DNA from: Plectonema radiosum NIES-515
GTDB lineage: Bacteria; Cyanobacteriota; Cyanobacteriia; Cyanobacteriales; Nostocaceae
Assembly: GCF_025753815.1 (NCBI RefSeq)
Contig: NZ_JAOWRF010000034.1
Coordinates: 2,213 to 38,357 of the forward strand
DNA: 36,145 nucleotides
Direction of reading: 5' to 3'
Positions 6,914 through 16,148 of the stretch are shown here, one piece after another (within the stretch, counting starts at the first letter, position 1; each line of letters opens with the position of its first letter). The position numbers and the translations under genes are program-made. The notes under the pieces were generated by a model. The model saw only the letters and a list, made by a program, of their open reading frames with translations, had not been told where the DNA came from and searched no databases.

Positions 6914-7678
6914 TCACTTTATCCGATATATAAAACTTAATGCGGTATTGAAAGCGTATTCAACTGCTTTTGATTTACTGGGTAAAGCTTCCTGCCAGAT
7001 TCGATAATCGTTATAGTCAATAATTCTATTTACTATTTCATCAATCCTGATTTGATTCAGTATTTTGTATTGTTTAGCTTCAAAATCTTTTGCTGTGCCA
7101 CCGATTTCTAAAACTTCCTGTGCAGCTTTGACAAAGCTATCCAAAACTGTTTGCATGTATTTTTTGCCGGCATTTTCTGCAAACACGGATGATGCTTTTA
7201 AAGCATTAAATTCTACTAAAAGCAAATCGGCAATTTCTCTTCCTCCGGAAGTATTCCAATTTAAAGGAAGTTCTACATCCAAATATTCACATTGATTATA
7301 TTTATAGTTGAGATAATCATGAATATTTTCGGCTAATCGAATTAGTTTTTTACCAGCTAATAATTTTTTGAGAAGATTTGTGCTCGTGTCGATAGATAAG
7401 TCATGGAATACTTTTTCTTCACTTTCCGGACATTCATATACAACATAAGTCCAAATTCCTGGGTTAGCTTCATTCTTGATTCCCCCTTGGTAAAAAGTTA
7501 TTGTTGCGTCTTCTTTACACTTGAAATATGCATTTTTTACATTTTCTAATGTATAAAAACGCATTCTCGGTGAAGAACGCATAATTTTTCGGAAAACGCC
7601 AGTAATATGATGAATCTGAGTACCTACTTGGATATACCGTTTTCCACTGCTAATAAAGCCATGTAACCAAATCGCCAT
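6914..7678 (-). CDS. Hypothetical protein, 254 residues
   Basis: I do not recognise this protein. It starts MAIWLHGFISSGKRYIQVG and has a mixed N-terminal part (1-100) and a mostly helical C-terminal half. No signal peptide, transmembrane segment or Cys cluster is seen, and no classic P-loop (SSGKRYIQVG lacks the full GxxxxGK[ST]). It is probably a soluble cytoplasmic protein. It is transcribed convergently to crr6, and its 5' side is a long AT-rich spacer. The intact 254-codon frame with Nostoc-like codon use supports a real gene. Confidence 0.6.
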   Translation of the reverse strand: MAIWLHGFISSGKRYIQVGTQIHHITGVFRKIMRSSPRMRFYTLENVKNAYFKCKEDATITFYQGGIKNEANPGIWTYVVYECPESEEKVFHDLSIDTSTNLLKKLLAGKKLIRLAENIHDYLNYKYNQCEYLDVELPLNWNTSGGREIADLLLVEFNALKASSVFAENAGKKYMQTVLDSFVKAAQEVLEIGGTAKDFEAKQYKILNQIRIDEIVNRIIDYNDYRIWQEALPSKSKAVEYAFNTALSFIYRIK

Positions 7679-8778
7679 TTATTTTTTCCTTGTGTATACT
7701 TCATCACATTTTTTACTGAACACTAGCTTTTATAACGAAGGTCAAGTTCAGGAACGCAGAAAATGGCATGTTAGATCCACCCAGAAGCTAATCAAACCAA
7801 GTAGTATCGGCAACCCGTGTTTGCCCTATAGCCGAGAATCCTTAATTTTGTGTATTAAGGTTGCTAATTTTTGTTTTAACTGAAATCTCTAGTTGTGATT
7901 GATTAGTTTTGTAAAAAAACCTCATATTTCCTGCTGAATTAAAAAGCATATATTGCGGTTCATTTTTTTTATTGAAAATTTAATTCATGGTTAACAGATG
8001 CCTGTAAACTATGACACCTTGAACATCCACAATTAGCCATTTTCCCATTTTTACAACTGGGTTAAATGCATACTATGTACGAATGCCTTCATGGATTGTT
8101 CCCACAAATATATCTAAACTAAGAATTTGGCAAAAATCTAATTTTTTTAACTTATCTTTGTCAATGATATATTTGTAAATTTTTGTAAAAAACACAGCAT
8201 CAATCTGGACAAAGTGTTAAATAAATACTTGACAACATCTGTTTATAATAGTTATTTTTTTGTTTGAAATTAAATTTTTTGGCAAAATAAACTTAACTAT
8301 TCCAGCTAAATTTTGGTTAATGTAATCATATTTTGTGTGGTGTTAGTTTGGAATTTTCAGCTTGCGCTCGGTTGATTGTCGAGTATGTTGTGACTCAATA
8401 CTTCACAGAAATAAAAATTAAGATGGAAAAATATTATAGCGCATCTAACTTTGTCCCAGCCTATGCAAAAAAAAAGCTGATCGAGTCACTAATATGACTG
8501 TTGAAAAATTTACGCTAAGTAATAACTTTTATATGAACTAAAGGAATGGAAACTTAAACAAAAGAATATTAGGCGATCGCGCTCACGCTCCACACAGCTT
8601 AAATAACACCAGGAATGGGATGTGCAAAGATTCTCCGTGGCAAATATAGCTCACCTTGATATATTAGCTTGCGATCGCCGATGGCGGGTGCTTTGCGCCA
8701 TCGCACTCAATAAAAAATCCATGCCGGTATCATCAGCCAAGACGTGAAAAGCTGAAAAACACAATTATTATTGCAGTA
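7679..8778. other. 1.1-kb AT-rich spacer without a convincing gene
   Basis: This long stretch has low GC, many T and A runs, and no frame with recognisable protein features. A 63-codon frame at 7692-7883 has no support. Near the right end (8570-8770) HIP1 octamers reappear, and the minus strand contains short peptides such as ADDTGMDFLLSAMA and GELYLPRRIFAHPIPGVI before stops, which look like coding remains I could not assign. The left part must hold the promoter of the 254-residue gene. Confidence 0.5.
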
Positions 8779-9729
8779 CTAGCCACCCCAAACTTTCTGC
8801 AACACTGTATTGGGTGAAATATCAGCAATTCTACCAGTAGGAGATTTGATCGCCAAGAATTTATCACTCTTGGGTAACAACTTGGCTGGCTCTGTGTCAC
8901 CAAATAAAGCAATAGTATAAGTTTGTACCGCTACACTCAAGTGCATCGGCGTACTGTCGGTACACAACATCAAATTTGCCCCGCCAATCATGGCGGCTAA
9001 CTTGCCGATGTCATCTGGCGAAGTTATTTTAACATCTAACGACGACTCAAGAGATGTCACTAATTCATCTTCTGCTTGCTTAACTAATACCACAGGCATC
9101 TCTGGTTGCTTGCTGCGGAAATTTTGAATAATTTGCCGCCAATTTTCCACAGGATAGATATTAGCACCTAAGGATTGGTCTAACTGGCTAGAACCAGCGG
9201 AAATCAAGATGTAACCTGTTTCATGGACACCTAAACGTTTTTGTTCTTTTTCTGCCCAATCAATATCGGCTAAAGGTATATTGACTGTTAAATCTGGGCA
9301 AGTAGATTGAATGCCCAAACCTGTGAGTAGATCGTGATACATTGCCGCAATATACTGCGATTGTTTAAAAGGGACTGGGTTGGTAAAAAAAGCAGAGCCT
9401 TTGCCTTGGTAGCCGATCCGTGTGGGGATTCCCGTCAACCAAAGTAAACAACTAACCAACCAGCTTTGTCCTAAATAAATGGCAACATCGTACTCGCGAT
9501 CGCGAATCATACCCACCAAGTTACCCCAATCTGCTAAACTATTGCGGTCTTGGAAATCAAATGTCAGTAACTGGTGAACTGACTTGCTTACCCGGTAGGC
9601 AGCTTTTGATCGGGGTTCGGTAACAACATCTATTTGAGCTGAAGGTAATGAGCGCTTCAGGTCATCTAGAGTGGGAAACAAGAGAATTTGGTCGCCAATT
9701 CCGCCGGGAACAAGGGCTACTATTCGCAT
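8779..9729 (-). CDS. Glycosyltransferase family 9 (heptosyltransferase-like)
   Basis: The 316-residue protein begins MRIVALVPGGIGDQILLFPT, the typical GT9 start with a glycine-rich loop after the first strand. Its C-terminal donor-binding part contains ILISAGSSQLDQ and LMLCTDSTPMHLSVAV (compare DSGPMHLAAA in heptosyltransferases), then FGDTEPAKLLP. The fold is GT-B, probably at the inner face of the membrane, transferring a sugar from a nucleotide donor to a lipid-linked or LPS-core acceptor. Cyanobacterial homologues are not known to use heptose, so the acceptor is open. It is divergent from ispD, with 154 bases of repeat-rich spacer between them. Confidence 0.82.
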   Translation of the reverse strand: MRIVALVPGGIGDQILLFPTLDDLKRSLPSAQIDVVTEPRSKAAYRVSKSVHQLLTFDFQDRNSLADWGNLVGMIRDREYDVAIYLGQSWLVSCLLWLTGIPTRIGYQGKGSAFFTNPVPFKQSQYIAAMYHDLLTGLGIQSTCPDLTVNIPLADIDWAEKEQKRLGVHETGYILISAGSSQLDQSLGANIYPVENWRQIIQNFRSKQPEMPVVLVKQAEDELVTSLESSLDVKITSPDDIGKLAAMIGGANLMLCTDSTPMHLSVAVQTYTIALFGDTEPAKLLPKSDKFLAIKSPTGRIADISPNTVLQKVWGG

Positions 9730-9883
9730 AAGATTTATTTACGCTTACTCGCTACTTATTTTAGGAGAATATAGGGATTGGGGCATAGAGTATAGGGCAT
9801 GGGGTCTGGGACATAAGTGATATTTTATTTCCCAGTACCCAGTCCCCAGTAGCCAGCCCCTAATCGCTAGATTGAGGAAAACT

Positions 9884-10564
9884 GTGCATTTACTAATTCC
9901 AGCTGCGGGGATGGGACGAAGAATGGGAAGCGATCGCAATAAACTTTTGTTACTCGTGCGATCGCAACCGATAATTAGTTGGACTCTCAAAGCCGCTGAA
10001 GCCGCGAATTTTATCAGTTGGATCGGGATTATTGCTCAACCTACCGACTGGCAAGACCTCCAGACAATTATTCAAAAAGAAAAATTAACTAAACCTGTGG
10101 AATTAATCGAAGGCGGCTCCACACGCCAAGAATCAGTTTACAATGGCTTACTGGCATTACCAGCTGCGGCAGAGCAAGTCTTGATTCACGATGGTGCCAG
10201 ATGTCTTGCCACACCAGATTTATTTAATGCTTGTGCTTTATCCATTCGCCATCATTCTGGTTTGATCGCCGCCATACCTGTCAAGGATACTATCAAAGTT
10301 GTCGATGAAAATGGCATAATTCAAAGTACTCCTGACCGACGGCGATTGTTTGCCGCACAAACTCCCCAAGGTTTTGATGTCAAATTGTTGAAACAATGCC
10401 ACGAAACGGGTATCCGTCAGGGTTGGGAAGTAACTGACGATGCGGCTTTATTTGAAAAGTGCGGCTACAGCGTCACAATTGTCCAAGGGGAAGAAACCAA
10501 TTTGAAGGTGACTACCCCACAAGATTTAGCGATCGCCGAATTCATCCTCAGTGGCAGGGAGTAG
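9884..10564 (+). CDS. ispD: 2-C-methyl-D-erythritol 4-phosphate cytidylyltransferase
   Basis: IspD makes CDP-methylerythritol from MEP and CTP in the plastid-type isoprenoid (MEP) pathway. The protein shows the nucleotide-binding motif LLIPAAGMGRRMGSDRNKLL at the very N-terminus, EGGSTRQESVYNGL, VLIHDGARCLATPDL, then VKDTIKVV and TPQGF, and ends WEVTDDAALFEKCG with EGEETNLKVTTPQDLAIAE. These are all conserved IspD blocks. I chose the GTG at 9884, which has GAGG six bases upstream and gives about 226 residues, the usual length. A TTG at 9872 would add four residues but has no ribosome binding site. Confidence 0.95.
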   Translation: MHLLIPAAGMGRRMGSDRNKLLLLVRSQPIISWTLKAAEAANFISWIGIIAQPTDWQDLQTIIQKEKLTKPVELIEGGSTRQESVYNGLLALPAAAEQVLIHDGARCLATPDLFNACALSIRHHSGLIAAIPVKDTIKVVDENGIIQSTPDRRRLFAAQTPQGFDVKLLKQCHETGIRQGWEVTDDAALFEKCGYSVTIVQGEETNLKVTTPQDLAIAEFILSGRE

Positions 10565-10814
10565 GGATCAGGGAGAAAAGGATACTTTTTAACTTTGACG
10601 GTTGTGCAAAATCATGATATAATCCCACACACTTATAATTTGTGTAAAGATGAGTCAGTCAGTTGTCATTTTCTCTGTGAGTAATGACTCTTGACCCTTC
10701 GGGTTTACCACATGGGTGACTGGCGGGAAACCCTTTGAGCAGTCGCTCTCGACGGAAACCGTCACTTCCCGCGTTGCTTCACCAACGCAGTGGTTCACCA
10801 ATGACTAATAATTA
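10565..10814. repeat. Intergenic palindromic repeats before scpB
   Basis: The spacer holds small inverted repeats: GACCCTTCGGGTTT, arms ACGGAAACCGT, and GCGTTG...CAACGC around CTTCAC. They are of the kind scattered through Nostocales genomes. A TATAAT-like segment (GATATAAT, about 10616) may be the promoter of the following gene. No gene is seen. Confidence 0.5.
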
Positions 10815-11348
10815 ATGATTACAGCTACAGCCAACAAGATAGAAGCGATTCTCTATTTAAAAGGTAAACCCTTGTCGCTCGGTGAAATAGCCGAGTATGC
10901 CGCATGCGATCGCGCTACTGCTGAGGAAGGCATAATTGAATTAATCGACAACTATGCCCACAGAGATGGCGCTTTAGAAGTTGTAGAAACCCCAGCAGGT
11001 TACTGCCTGCAACTGCGGTCAGATTTTCATGAATTAGTGCAAACCATGATCCCAGTGGAATTGGGCTTGGGGGCATTGCGAACTTTAGCAGCGATCGCTC
11101 TTAACAGCCCGATTCTTCAAACCGACTTGATAAATGTGCGGGGTTCTGGAGTATATCAACACGTTCCCGAACTAGTCGAACTTGGCTTTGTCCGAAAACG
11201 CCGAGATCATGAATCTCGGTCTTATTCGCTACAAATTACTCCGAAATTTCATCAATATTTCCAAATTGAGCAACTTCCCGAACCATTCGACCGCAGCCAA
11301 GAAGAACGACAACTAGAACTAGACTTGAAAACTGAACCAGATTCATGA
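10815..11348 (+). CDS. scpB: Segregation and condensation protein B
   Basis: The 177-residue protein has the ScpB pattern of two winged helices: IEAILYLKGKPLSLGEIAEY near the start, LVETPAGYCLQLR-type strands (VVETPAGYCLQLRSDF), then AIALNSPILQTDLINVRGSG and VPELVELGFVRKRRDHESRS. ScpB joins ScpA and SMC in the condensin complex that organises and segregates the chromosome. The start ATG at 10815 gives the normal length. It has no close operon partner here; ispD is 250 bases upstream. Confidence 0.88.
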   Translation: MITATANKIEAILYLKGKPLSLGEIAEYAACDRATAEEGIIELIDNYAHRDGALEVVETPAGYCLQLRSDFHELVQTMIPVELGLGALRTLAAIALNSPILQTDLINVRGSGVYQHVPELVELGFVRKRRDHESRSYSLQITPKFHQYFQIEQLPEPFDRSQEERQLELDLKTEPDS

Positions 11349-11686
11349 AGAGGGGTAAAGGGGAAAGGGTAAAGGGTAAAGGGGGAAGAAATTGGATGGG
11401 AATTACGACCCCACCCAATTCAAGACCACGCAAAAGTTGCGTATTTCTTAAACCCTAAATGTCCAAGGTAAGGAAAACGTGTTTTTATGCGTATCTTAAA
11501 TTACTTTAACATTTTCCCTTTTTTCCTTTCCCCTTTTCCCCTCCTTAACAACATCAGCCCTGAGACTGATGTTAAAGTGTCAAAGGTTGTACTAGGGATA
11601 AGTTACTGCCTAATACTTGTGGGGAATGCATTACCCTGGTTGAATGGTTTAAAGTAGAAATAGCAACTCAGCTAGCATAACTGCCA
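11349..11686. other. Intergenic region with heptamer repeats and a palindrome
   Basis: GGGTAAA-type heptamers (11354-11385) follow scpB. A long pyrimidine-rich stretch (about 11510-11545) is then followed by a palindrome at 11550-11573 with arms AACATCAG/CTGATGTT around CCCTGAGA. The palindrome lacks a U-tract and lies about 115 bases before the DUF760 gene, so it could be either an end structure or an operator. No gene is visible. Confidence 0.5.
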
Positions 11687-12034
11687 ATGGTGTTTAATCC
11701 TAACTTTTTGAATGATAACTCTGAAGAACACCCGAATCAGCTTGTTTCCGACAATTCTGACGAATACCCCAATCAGTTACTCAAATATCTACAGCACCAA
11801 TCTCCAGAAGTTTTAGCCCGTGTCGCGCAGTCCGTCAGCCCGGAAATTAAACAAATAATTTCCCAAAACGTTCAAGGGCTTGTGGGAATGCTCCCAGCGG
11901 AAAACTTCCATGTGCAAATCACAACAGACCGGGAGAATTTAGCTGGTCTTTTAGCATCAGCAATGATGACGGGGTATTTCTTGCGCCAGATGGAACAGCG
12001 GATGCAGTTGGAAAATTTGAGTAACAATCAATAG
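11687..12034 (+). CDS. DUF760 domain protein
   Basis: The 115-residue protein has an Asn/Asp-rich N-terminus with a small internal repeat (NDNSEEHPNQL, then DNSDEYPNQL). The conserved DUF760 core follows: LLKYLQHQSPEVLARVAQSV, QNVQGLVGMLPAENFHVQIT and LAGLLASAMMTGYFLRQMEQ. DUF760 proteins are found in cyanobacteria and plastids. They are small and helical, and I know of no settled function for them. The gene appears single, with the convergent htrA-type gene about 95 bases downstream. Confidence 0.82.
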   Translation: MVFNPNFLNDNSEEHPNQLVSDNSDEYPNQLLKYLQHQSPEVLARVAQSVSPEIKQIISQNVQGLVGMLPAENFHVQITTDRENLAGLLASAMMTGYFLRQMEQRMQLENLSNNQ

Positions 12035-12128
12035 TGAGTGGATAGTGGCAATTTTGTTGAGGGTAAAAGGGACTCATGGGAAAGGGAAAAGCCCAACGAA
12101 CGCCCCATACCCATTACCCACTAACAGA

Positions 12129-13349
12129 CTATTTCTCAGGATAAGCCCCAGAGACGACTTTGAGGGTTTGAATTTTCCCGTTGCGATTGACTTCCATCTG
12201 TAGGATGTCTCCAACTGAACTGGACTCCACCACCTTCTGTACCTGAGCCGCTGTTTTGACTGGTTTCCGGTTAAGTTTTTGAATCAAGTCTCCAGGAAGC
12301 AGTCCTCCTTTTTGTGCGGGTGATTTTTCCAGAACTCCTTTAACCACAACACCGCTGTCCTGCTTAATGTTCAGATTACTTTCTTGATTAATCTGCTGTT
12401 TTTTGGTAGGAGAAAGGTCTACCATTTCAATCCCCAAAAAAGGATGTTCAGCACGCCCTTTGGTAAACAGTTCCGACGCGATGCGAGCAGCGGTTTCGAT
12501 GGGAATGGCGAAACCCAGTCCTTGAGCATCAGCACGGATAGCAGTGTTAACGCCAATCACCTCGCCTTGGGCGTTTAGCAAAGGTCCGCCAGAGTTACCG
12601 GGGTTAATTGCTGCATCAGTTTGGATAAAACTGACTCGCTTATCGGGGATACCGACTTGAACACTAGTGCGATCGGTTGCACTAATGATGCCAATAGTGA
12701 CAGTATTATCTAAACCGAGAGGATTGCCGATGGCGATCGCCCACTGTCCCGGTATTAAATTTTGTGAATTACCCAGCTTGACAGTTGGCAACTTATCAGC
12801 ATTAATTTTGACTACTGCCACATCTGTAACCGGATCGACTCCCGACACCTTACCCTCAAAAGTCCGACCATCTTTGAGAGTCACTAATACTGTATCTGTA
12901 TCTGCTACCACATGAGCATTAGTTAGCAATTCACCATCTTGAGTCAAAATAAATCCAGACCCCGTACCGCGTTCAATTCTTTCTTGGGGAACTGGTTGTT
13001 CATCTTCACCAAAAAATCGCCGCAAAAGAGGATTTTTTAAAGCGTCAGAAATCGGATTGGCAACTTTGCGAGTTGCATTAATTCGCACCACCGCAGGTCC
13101 GGTTTTTTGTACAGCAGTGGCAATAAAATTTACATTATCTCCGCCAGTAGGAGCGATCGCTCCCCCAACAGGTAATGGTGCTACAGTTTGTGGAGGCAAA
13201 GCCACCGTCACAGCTTTTAAATCTTGAAACGGGCGATTTTGTGGCAAAATAAAGCGACCGCCTAACAATCCTGCACCACCGCCGATCGCCAATAAGGACA
13301 GATAAACGACTAGTTTTTTTACAGATAACTTCATAATTTTTACTTTCAT
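12129..13349 (-). CDS. HtrA/Deg-family serine protease (HhoA/HhoB type)
   Basis: This 406-residue protease has an N-terminal membrane/signal segment (VVYLSLLAIGGGAGLLGG), a trypsin-like domain and one C-terminal PDZ domain. The catalytic triad is visible: His in LLTNAHVVAD (about 146), Asp in VDPVTDVAVVKI (about 176) and Ser in INPGNSGGPLL (about 253). The PDZ domain includes GVVVKGVLEKSPAQKGGLLP and GDLIQKLNRKPV. It acts in the periplasm/lumen or on the membrane in protein quality control. Three in-frame starts exist (TTG 13358, ATG 13349, ATG 13334) with no clear ribosome binding site, so the start is uncertain by up to eight residues. Cyanobacteria usually have several Deg paralogues, and which one this is cannot be told here. 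Confidence 0.92.
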   Translation of the reverse strand: MKVKIMKLSVKKLVVYLSLLAIGGGAGLLGGRFILPQNRPFQDLKAVTVALPPQTVAPLPVGGAIAPTGGDNVNFIATAVQKTGPAVVRINATRKVANPISDALKNPLLRRFFGEDEQPVPQERIERGTGSGFILTQDGELLTNAHVVADTDTVLVTLKDGRTFEGKVSGVDPVTDVAVVKINADKLPTVKLGNSQNLIPGQWAIAIGNPLGLDNTVTIGIISATDRTSVQVGIPDKRVSFIQTDAAINPGNSGGPLLNAQGEVIGVNTAIRADAQGLGFAIPIETAARIASELFTKGRAEHPFLGIEMVDLSPTKKQQINQESNLNIKQDSGVVVKGVLEKSPAQKGGLLPGDLIQKLNRKPVKTAAQVQKVVESSSVGDILQMEVNRNGKIQTLKVVSGAYPEK

Positions 13350-13564
13350 AGACAGCAATGCAGATGCTAACTTATAAGTTTAGTCAAGCTAGGGGCTAGT
13401 TAACAGATGTTTGACAACCTAATTTGACAACAAAGACAATAAAATTTCGGATTTCGGATTTTGGATTAGCTATTGTTAGTTGTGAGTTGTGAGTGGTTGG
13501 GTTAGTGATATTTTCCCAATCCCCAATCCAAGCGTCCCTAATCCAAGCGTCCCTTTGTCTCTAC

Positions 13565-14437
13565 ATGACTTTTCCCTCTCGTCAACAGTTTCTCTGTTTC
13601 CTAGTCAGCGTCCTTGGGCTAGTGTCCACAATCCCATCAAAAAGTTCTAACGCTGCTCTTCCAGGTTGTCCCACTCCAGCCCTTGAACGTTTCCAACGCC
13701 ATAAAGTTGCTTCTTCTGATACTTTAGAAAGCATAGCCCAGCGCTACAATCTCACGCCAACAACCATTACCCTTATGAATCCGGATTTGCGAAACCGCAG
13801 AGTAGCCGTAGGTAGTGAAATTTTAATTCCTCCCTACGATGGAATTGTCGTGGAAGTGCCTCGCGGACAAACTTGGCGAGAAGTCGCAGCAAAGTATAAA
13901 ATCCGTGCTGACGCGCTATTTGAGATTAATGGTTGTGAAAAAGATCCGAGAGTCGTGTTTGTTCCTCAAGGGAATTCATCCCGGAGTCGTCCTGTTAATG
14001 ATTCCACCACAGCAAGTACTCCGGTTAAACTCACCGGATACCCTTTGCCAGAAAATGCTCGCGTAGCCTTACCTTATGGTTGGCAGATTAATCCTTCGAC
14101 AAGTGAAGTTTTCTTTCATAGTGGTGTAGATTTGTTAGCAGCAGTGGGAACATCTGTGCAAGCGATCGCACCCGGAACCGTAGTCTTTGCTGGCAACCAA
14201 GGCACTTACGGCAACTTAGTAATAATTAATCACGTCGGCAAAATCCAAAGCCGCTACGCCCATCTTCAAAATATCAAAGTTTCCGTCGGTCAGCAAGTAA
14301 AACAAAAAGACGAAATCGGAACCGTAGGTACAACCGGAAAACCTACATCCACCCAACCGCACCTTCATTTTGAAATACGTTCCAGTTCCGACTTAGGTTG
14401 GGTAGCCAAAGATCCAAAACAGTACATGCAGCCTTAA
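13565..14437 (+). CDS. LysM and M23-family metallopeptidase (cell-wall hydrolase)
   Basis: The 290-residue exported protein starts at ATG 13565, giving a signal peptide (FLCFLVSVLGLVSTIPSKSS, cut near SNAALP). An upstream in-frame start at 13493 would add a non-signal-like extension. Two LysM-type repeats follow (about 46-90 and 94-135) for binding peptidoglycan. The C-terminal LytM/M23 domain has the zinc ligands and catalytic histidines: HSGVD (H185, D189), YAHL (H233) and HLHF (H266, H268). It is therefore probably an active endopeptidase rather than a degenerate EnvC/NlpD-type activator. It is divergent from the HtrA-type gene, so cell-envelope maintenance genes are adjacent. Confidence 0.9.
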   Translation: MTFPSRQQFLCFLVSVLGLVSTIPSKSSNAALPGCPTPALERFQRHKVASSDTLESIAQRYNLTPTTITLMNPDLRNRRVAVGSEILIPPYDGIVVEVPRGQTWREVAAKYKIRADALFEINGCEKDPRVVFVPQGNSSRSRPVNDSTTASTPVKLTGYPLPENARVALPYGWQINPSTSEVFFHSGVDLLAAVGTSVQAIAPGTVVFAGNQGTYGNLVIINHVGKIQSRYAHLQNIKVSVGQQVKQKDEIGTVGTTGKPTSTQPHLHFEIRSSSDLGWVAKDPKQYMQP

Positions 14438-14480
14438 CACGCAAAAATTTCCTCCGCGTTCCTCTGCGAATTCCTCCGCG

Positions 14481-15524
14481 CTACGAGTGCGTTAAAAAAA
14501 AGTTAATCACTTCCGTAGATTTAACTAGATGCATCCCCGCCGCTGCAAACCTTTCAAACGCCGCATCCGCCTGCTCAGTATAATCCACCACACCCTCCAC
14601 AACAACAGGCGAAGTACAATCTTCCAGCAGATAGACTTTTCTCGCAAGCGTAGCATCTATCTGCTGAATTTCTGTTAACAAATCGTCAATAGTCCAAGCA
14701 ACGCAGTGACTTTTAGCTTGTCCGGCAATGATGACAGCATCAAACTCTAAAAGTTGTTTAATTAAACGTGTATTCTTTTGAGCAATTGGATTTTTATCAA
14801 CACCTTCTAAAACCTCTGGACGTAGCACAGAATAATTTTCTGTTAAAGGATTATCCCCTTTTATTTCAAATTGCGTTTGACTATTCCGAGCTATACAGTG
14901 AAAAAATATCGCTTCCTCAACAGATGAAACCAAAGCATGACCAATACCACCTAACATAGAATGATAAAACCAAACTGTTAGTGGATATTTGCCATTTTGA
15001 GTTAATTGTTTAACGTAATGGCAAGCATGTTTTTCTAAAAATTCATAATCGTATCCCAGACTGAAAGCAACTGCGGGGTTAACTTTCCAAATTCCTTTTT
15101 CAATGTCTGCCGGCGTGATGCTAGAAGCAGCGGGTGTGGGATGTTCACCTTTAGCATTCACCCAGAAAATAGGATGGAAAATTTGCATTGCTGTGTGAGT
15201 GTCCATCGTCGGTATGATTGTTGCGATCGCGCCCAAATTGCGATAGATAAATTCACACAATCGCCGATTATCATCAACCGCACCAGTACCGGATTTTCCC
15301 CCGACAAATAATTCAAAATCTGGGATACAAAAGGTATTTTGCACATCAATTAAAAGTAGACAAATGTGGGTTTTGTCTATTGATGCTGGTTTGATATTGT
15401 GTTCTTTTGCCCATGCTTGTGCTTCTGCTGCGCGTTGTTGATAAGGTACGCGCCAAACTTCGCTGACTTTTTCGGGGTGATAGTGCGGGGGAATGGGGAG
15501 TTGGGTTGTTATTTGGGTATTCAT
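14481..15524 (-). CDS. Isochorismatase-like cysteine hydrolase, long form
   Basis: The 347-residue product has the isochorismatase/nicotinamidase fold: catalytic Asp in [12 protein letters not shown] (D60) and nucleophile Cys in [19 protein letters not shown] (C274), with the usual GQAxSHCV spacing. It is about 130-150 residues longer than common nicotinamidases, the extra part lying between the two motifs (about 120-240). The start [17 protein letters not shown] (ATG 15524) is preferred over a GTG five codons upstream. It probably hydrolyses an amide of a nicotinamide-type or related substrate in the cytoplasm, but the substrate cannot be told. It stands alone between the M23 peptidase (convergent) and a toxin-antitoxin pair. 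Confidence 0.75.
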   Translation of the reverse strand: MNTQITTQLPIPPHYHPEKVSEVWRVPYQQRAAEAQAWAKEHNIKPASIDKTHICLLLIDVQNTFCIPDFELFVGGKSGTGAVDDNRRLCEFIYRNLGAIATIIPTMDTHTAMQIFHPIFWVNAKGEHPTPAASSITPADIEKGIWKVNPAVAFSLGYDYEFLEKHACHYVKQLTQNGKYPLTVWFYHSMLGGIGHALVSSVEEAIFFHCIARNSQTQFEIKGDNPLTENYSVLRPEVLEGVDKNPIAQKNTRLIKQLLEFDAVIIAGQAKSHCVAWTIDDLLTEIQQIDATLARKVYLLEDCTSPVVVEGVVDYTEQADAAFERFAAAGMHLVKSTEVINFFLTHS

Positions 15525-15586
15525 AATTAAATCTTGCACTTATTATTTAAGTATTCTAATTGCTGAAATTAAAACTAATGCTTTCT

Positions 15587-15871
15587 TTAGTAAACATCAT
15601 CATGTGAACCTAAAGTCAACAACAATATTTCTTCTTCTCCTGAGTCAGAATTAGTAACAAAATTAAATAAAATACGATTACTATAATCAATCGAACATGA
15701 CCATCTGCCCGATAAATCACCTTTTAGCTTGTGAGTGCGTAAATTGGGTAGAAATGGGTCTTCGGCTATTTGTTGTAATACTTGCTCAATTTGAGGGCGT
15801 AATTCCGGATTTTTCTTGACTAAACGCTTAAAAGCACGAACAAATGTCGAACTCCAAATTAAATTTCTCAC
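15587..15871 (-). CDS. RelE/ParE-superfamily toxin
   Basis: The 94-residue protein has the RelE/StbE layout: WSSTFVRAFKRLVKKNPELR at the N-terminus, a helical middle (IEQVLQQIAEDPF), HKLKGDLSGRWSCSIDYSNR and a C-terminal beta-strand region ending LLTLGSHDDVY. Members cleave mRNA on the ribosome. The start overlaps the upstream antitoxin gene by four bases (stop/start overlap), as expected for translational coupling in a type II toxin-antitoxin operon. The frame is intact, so the pair may be functional. Confidence 0.83.
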   Translation of the reverse strand: MRNLIWSSTFVRAFKRLVKKNPELRPQIEQVLQQIAEDPFLPNLRTHKLKGDLSGRWSCSIDYSNRILFNFVTNSDSGEEEILLLTLGSHDDVY

Positions 15872-16086
15872 TCGTCCAATTCCGCCATTAAATCTGCCAC
15901 TGAACCACGTCGGACATTACCCTGAGCATATGCATTCTCTGCTTGTGCGATTTCTTTTAATAATTCATCCCGTCGCTGTTGTTTCAGGCGTTTGCTAATA
16001 ATATCTACAAGAATAACTTGAGCTTGTGGATCGAGTGCTTCTACTGCCTCAATTGCTTTTTGAAATATCGATGTTTTTTCTAGCAT
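15868..16086 (-). CDS. Antitoxin of the RelE/ParE-type pair
   Basis: The 72-residue acidic, helical protein (MLEKTSIFQKAIEAVEALDP ... GSVADLMAELDE) lies directly upstream of the toxin and overlaps it by four bases. Its C-terminal part (AYAQGNVRRGSVADLMAEL) resembles the toxin-neutralising tail of small cyanobacterial antitoxins. Position, size and charge give the call; no DNA-binding motif is obvious. It probably autoregulates the operon with its toxin. Confidence 0.75.
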   Translation of the reverse strand: MLEKTSIFQKAIEAVEALDPQAQVILVDIISKRLKQQRRDELLKEIAQAENAYAQGNVRRGSVADLMAELDE

Positions 16087-16148
16087 GGGTAATTAGACAA
16101 TATAGTGATAAGTTTACTTTAGCTGGTAGTGGAGGCGATACCTTACGA

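Noticed and set aside
7692..7883. 63-codon frame at the left end of the AT-rich gap
   Set aside because: It starts only 14 bases from the divergent gene's start, has no ribosome binding site and no recognisable domain.
8223..8250. TTGACA followed by TATAAT, resembling a promoter
   Set aside because: The spacing between the two hexamers is only about 9 bases instead of 16-18, and no gene starts downstream.
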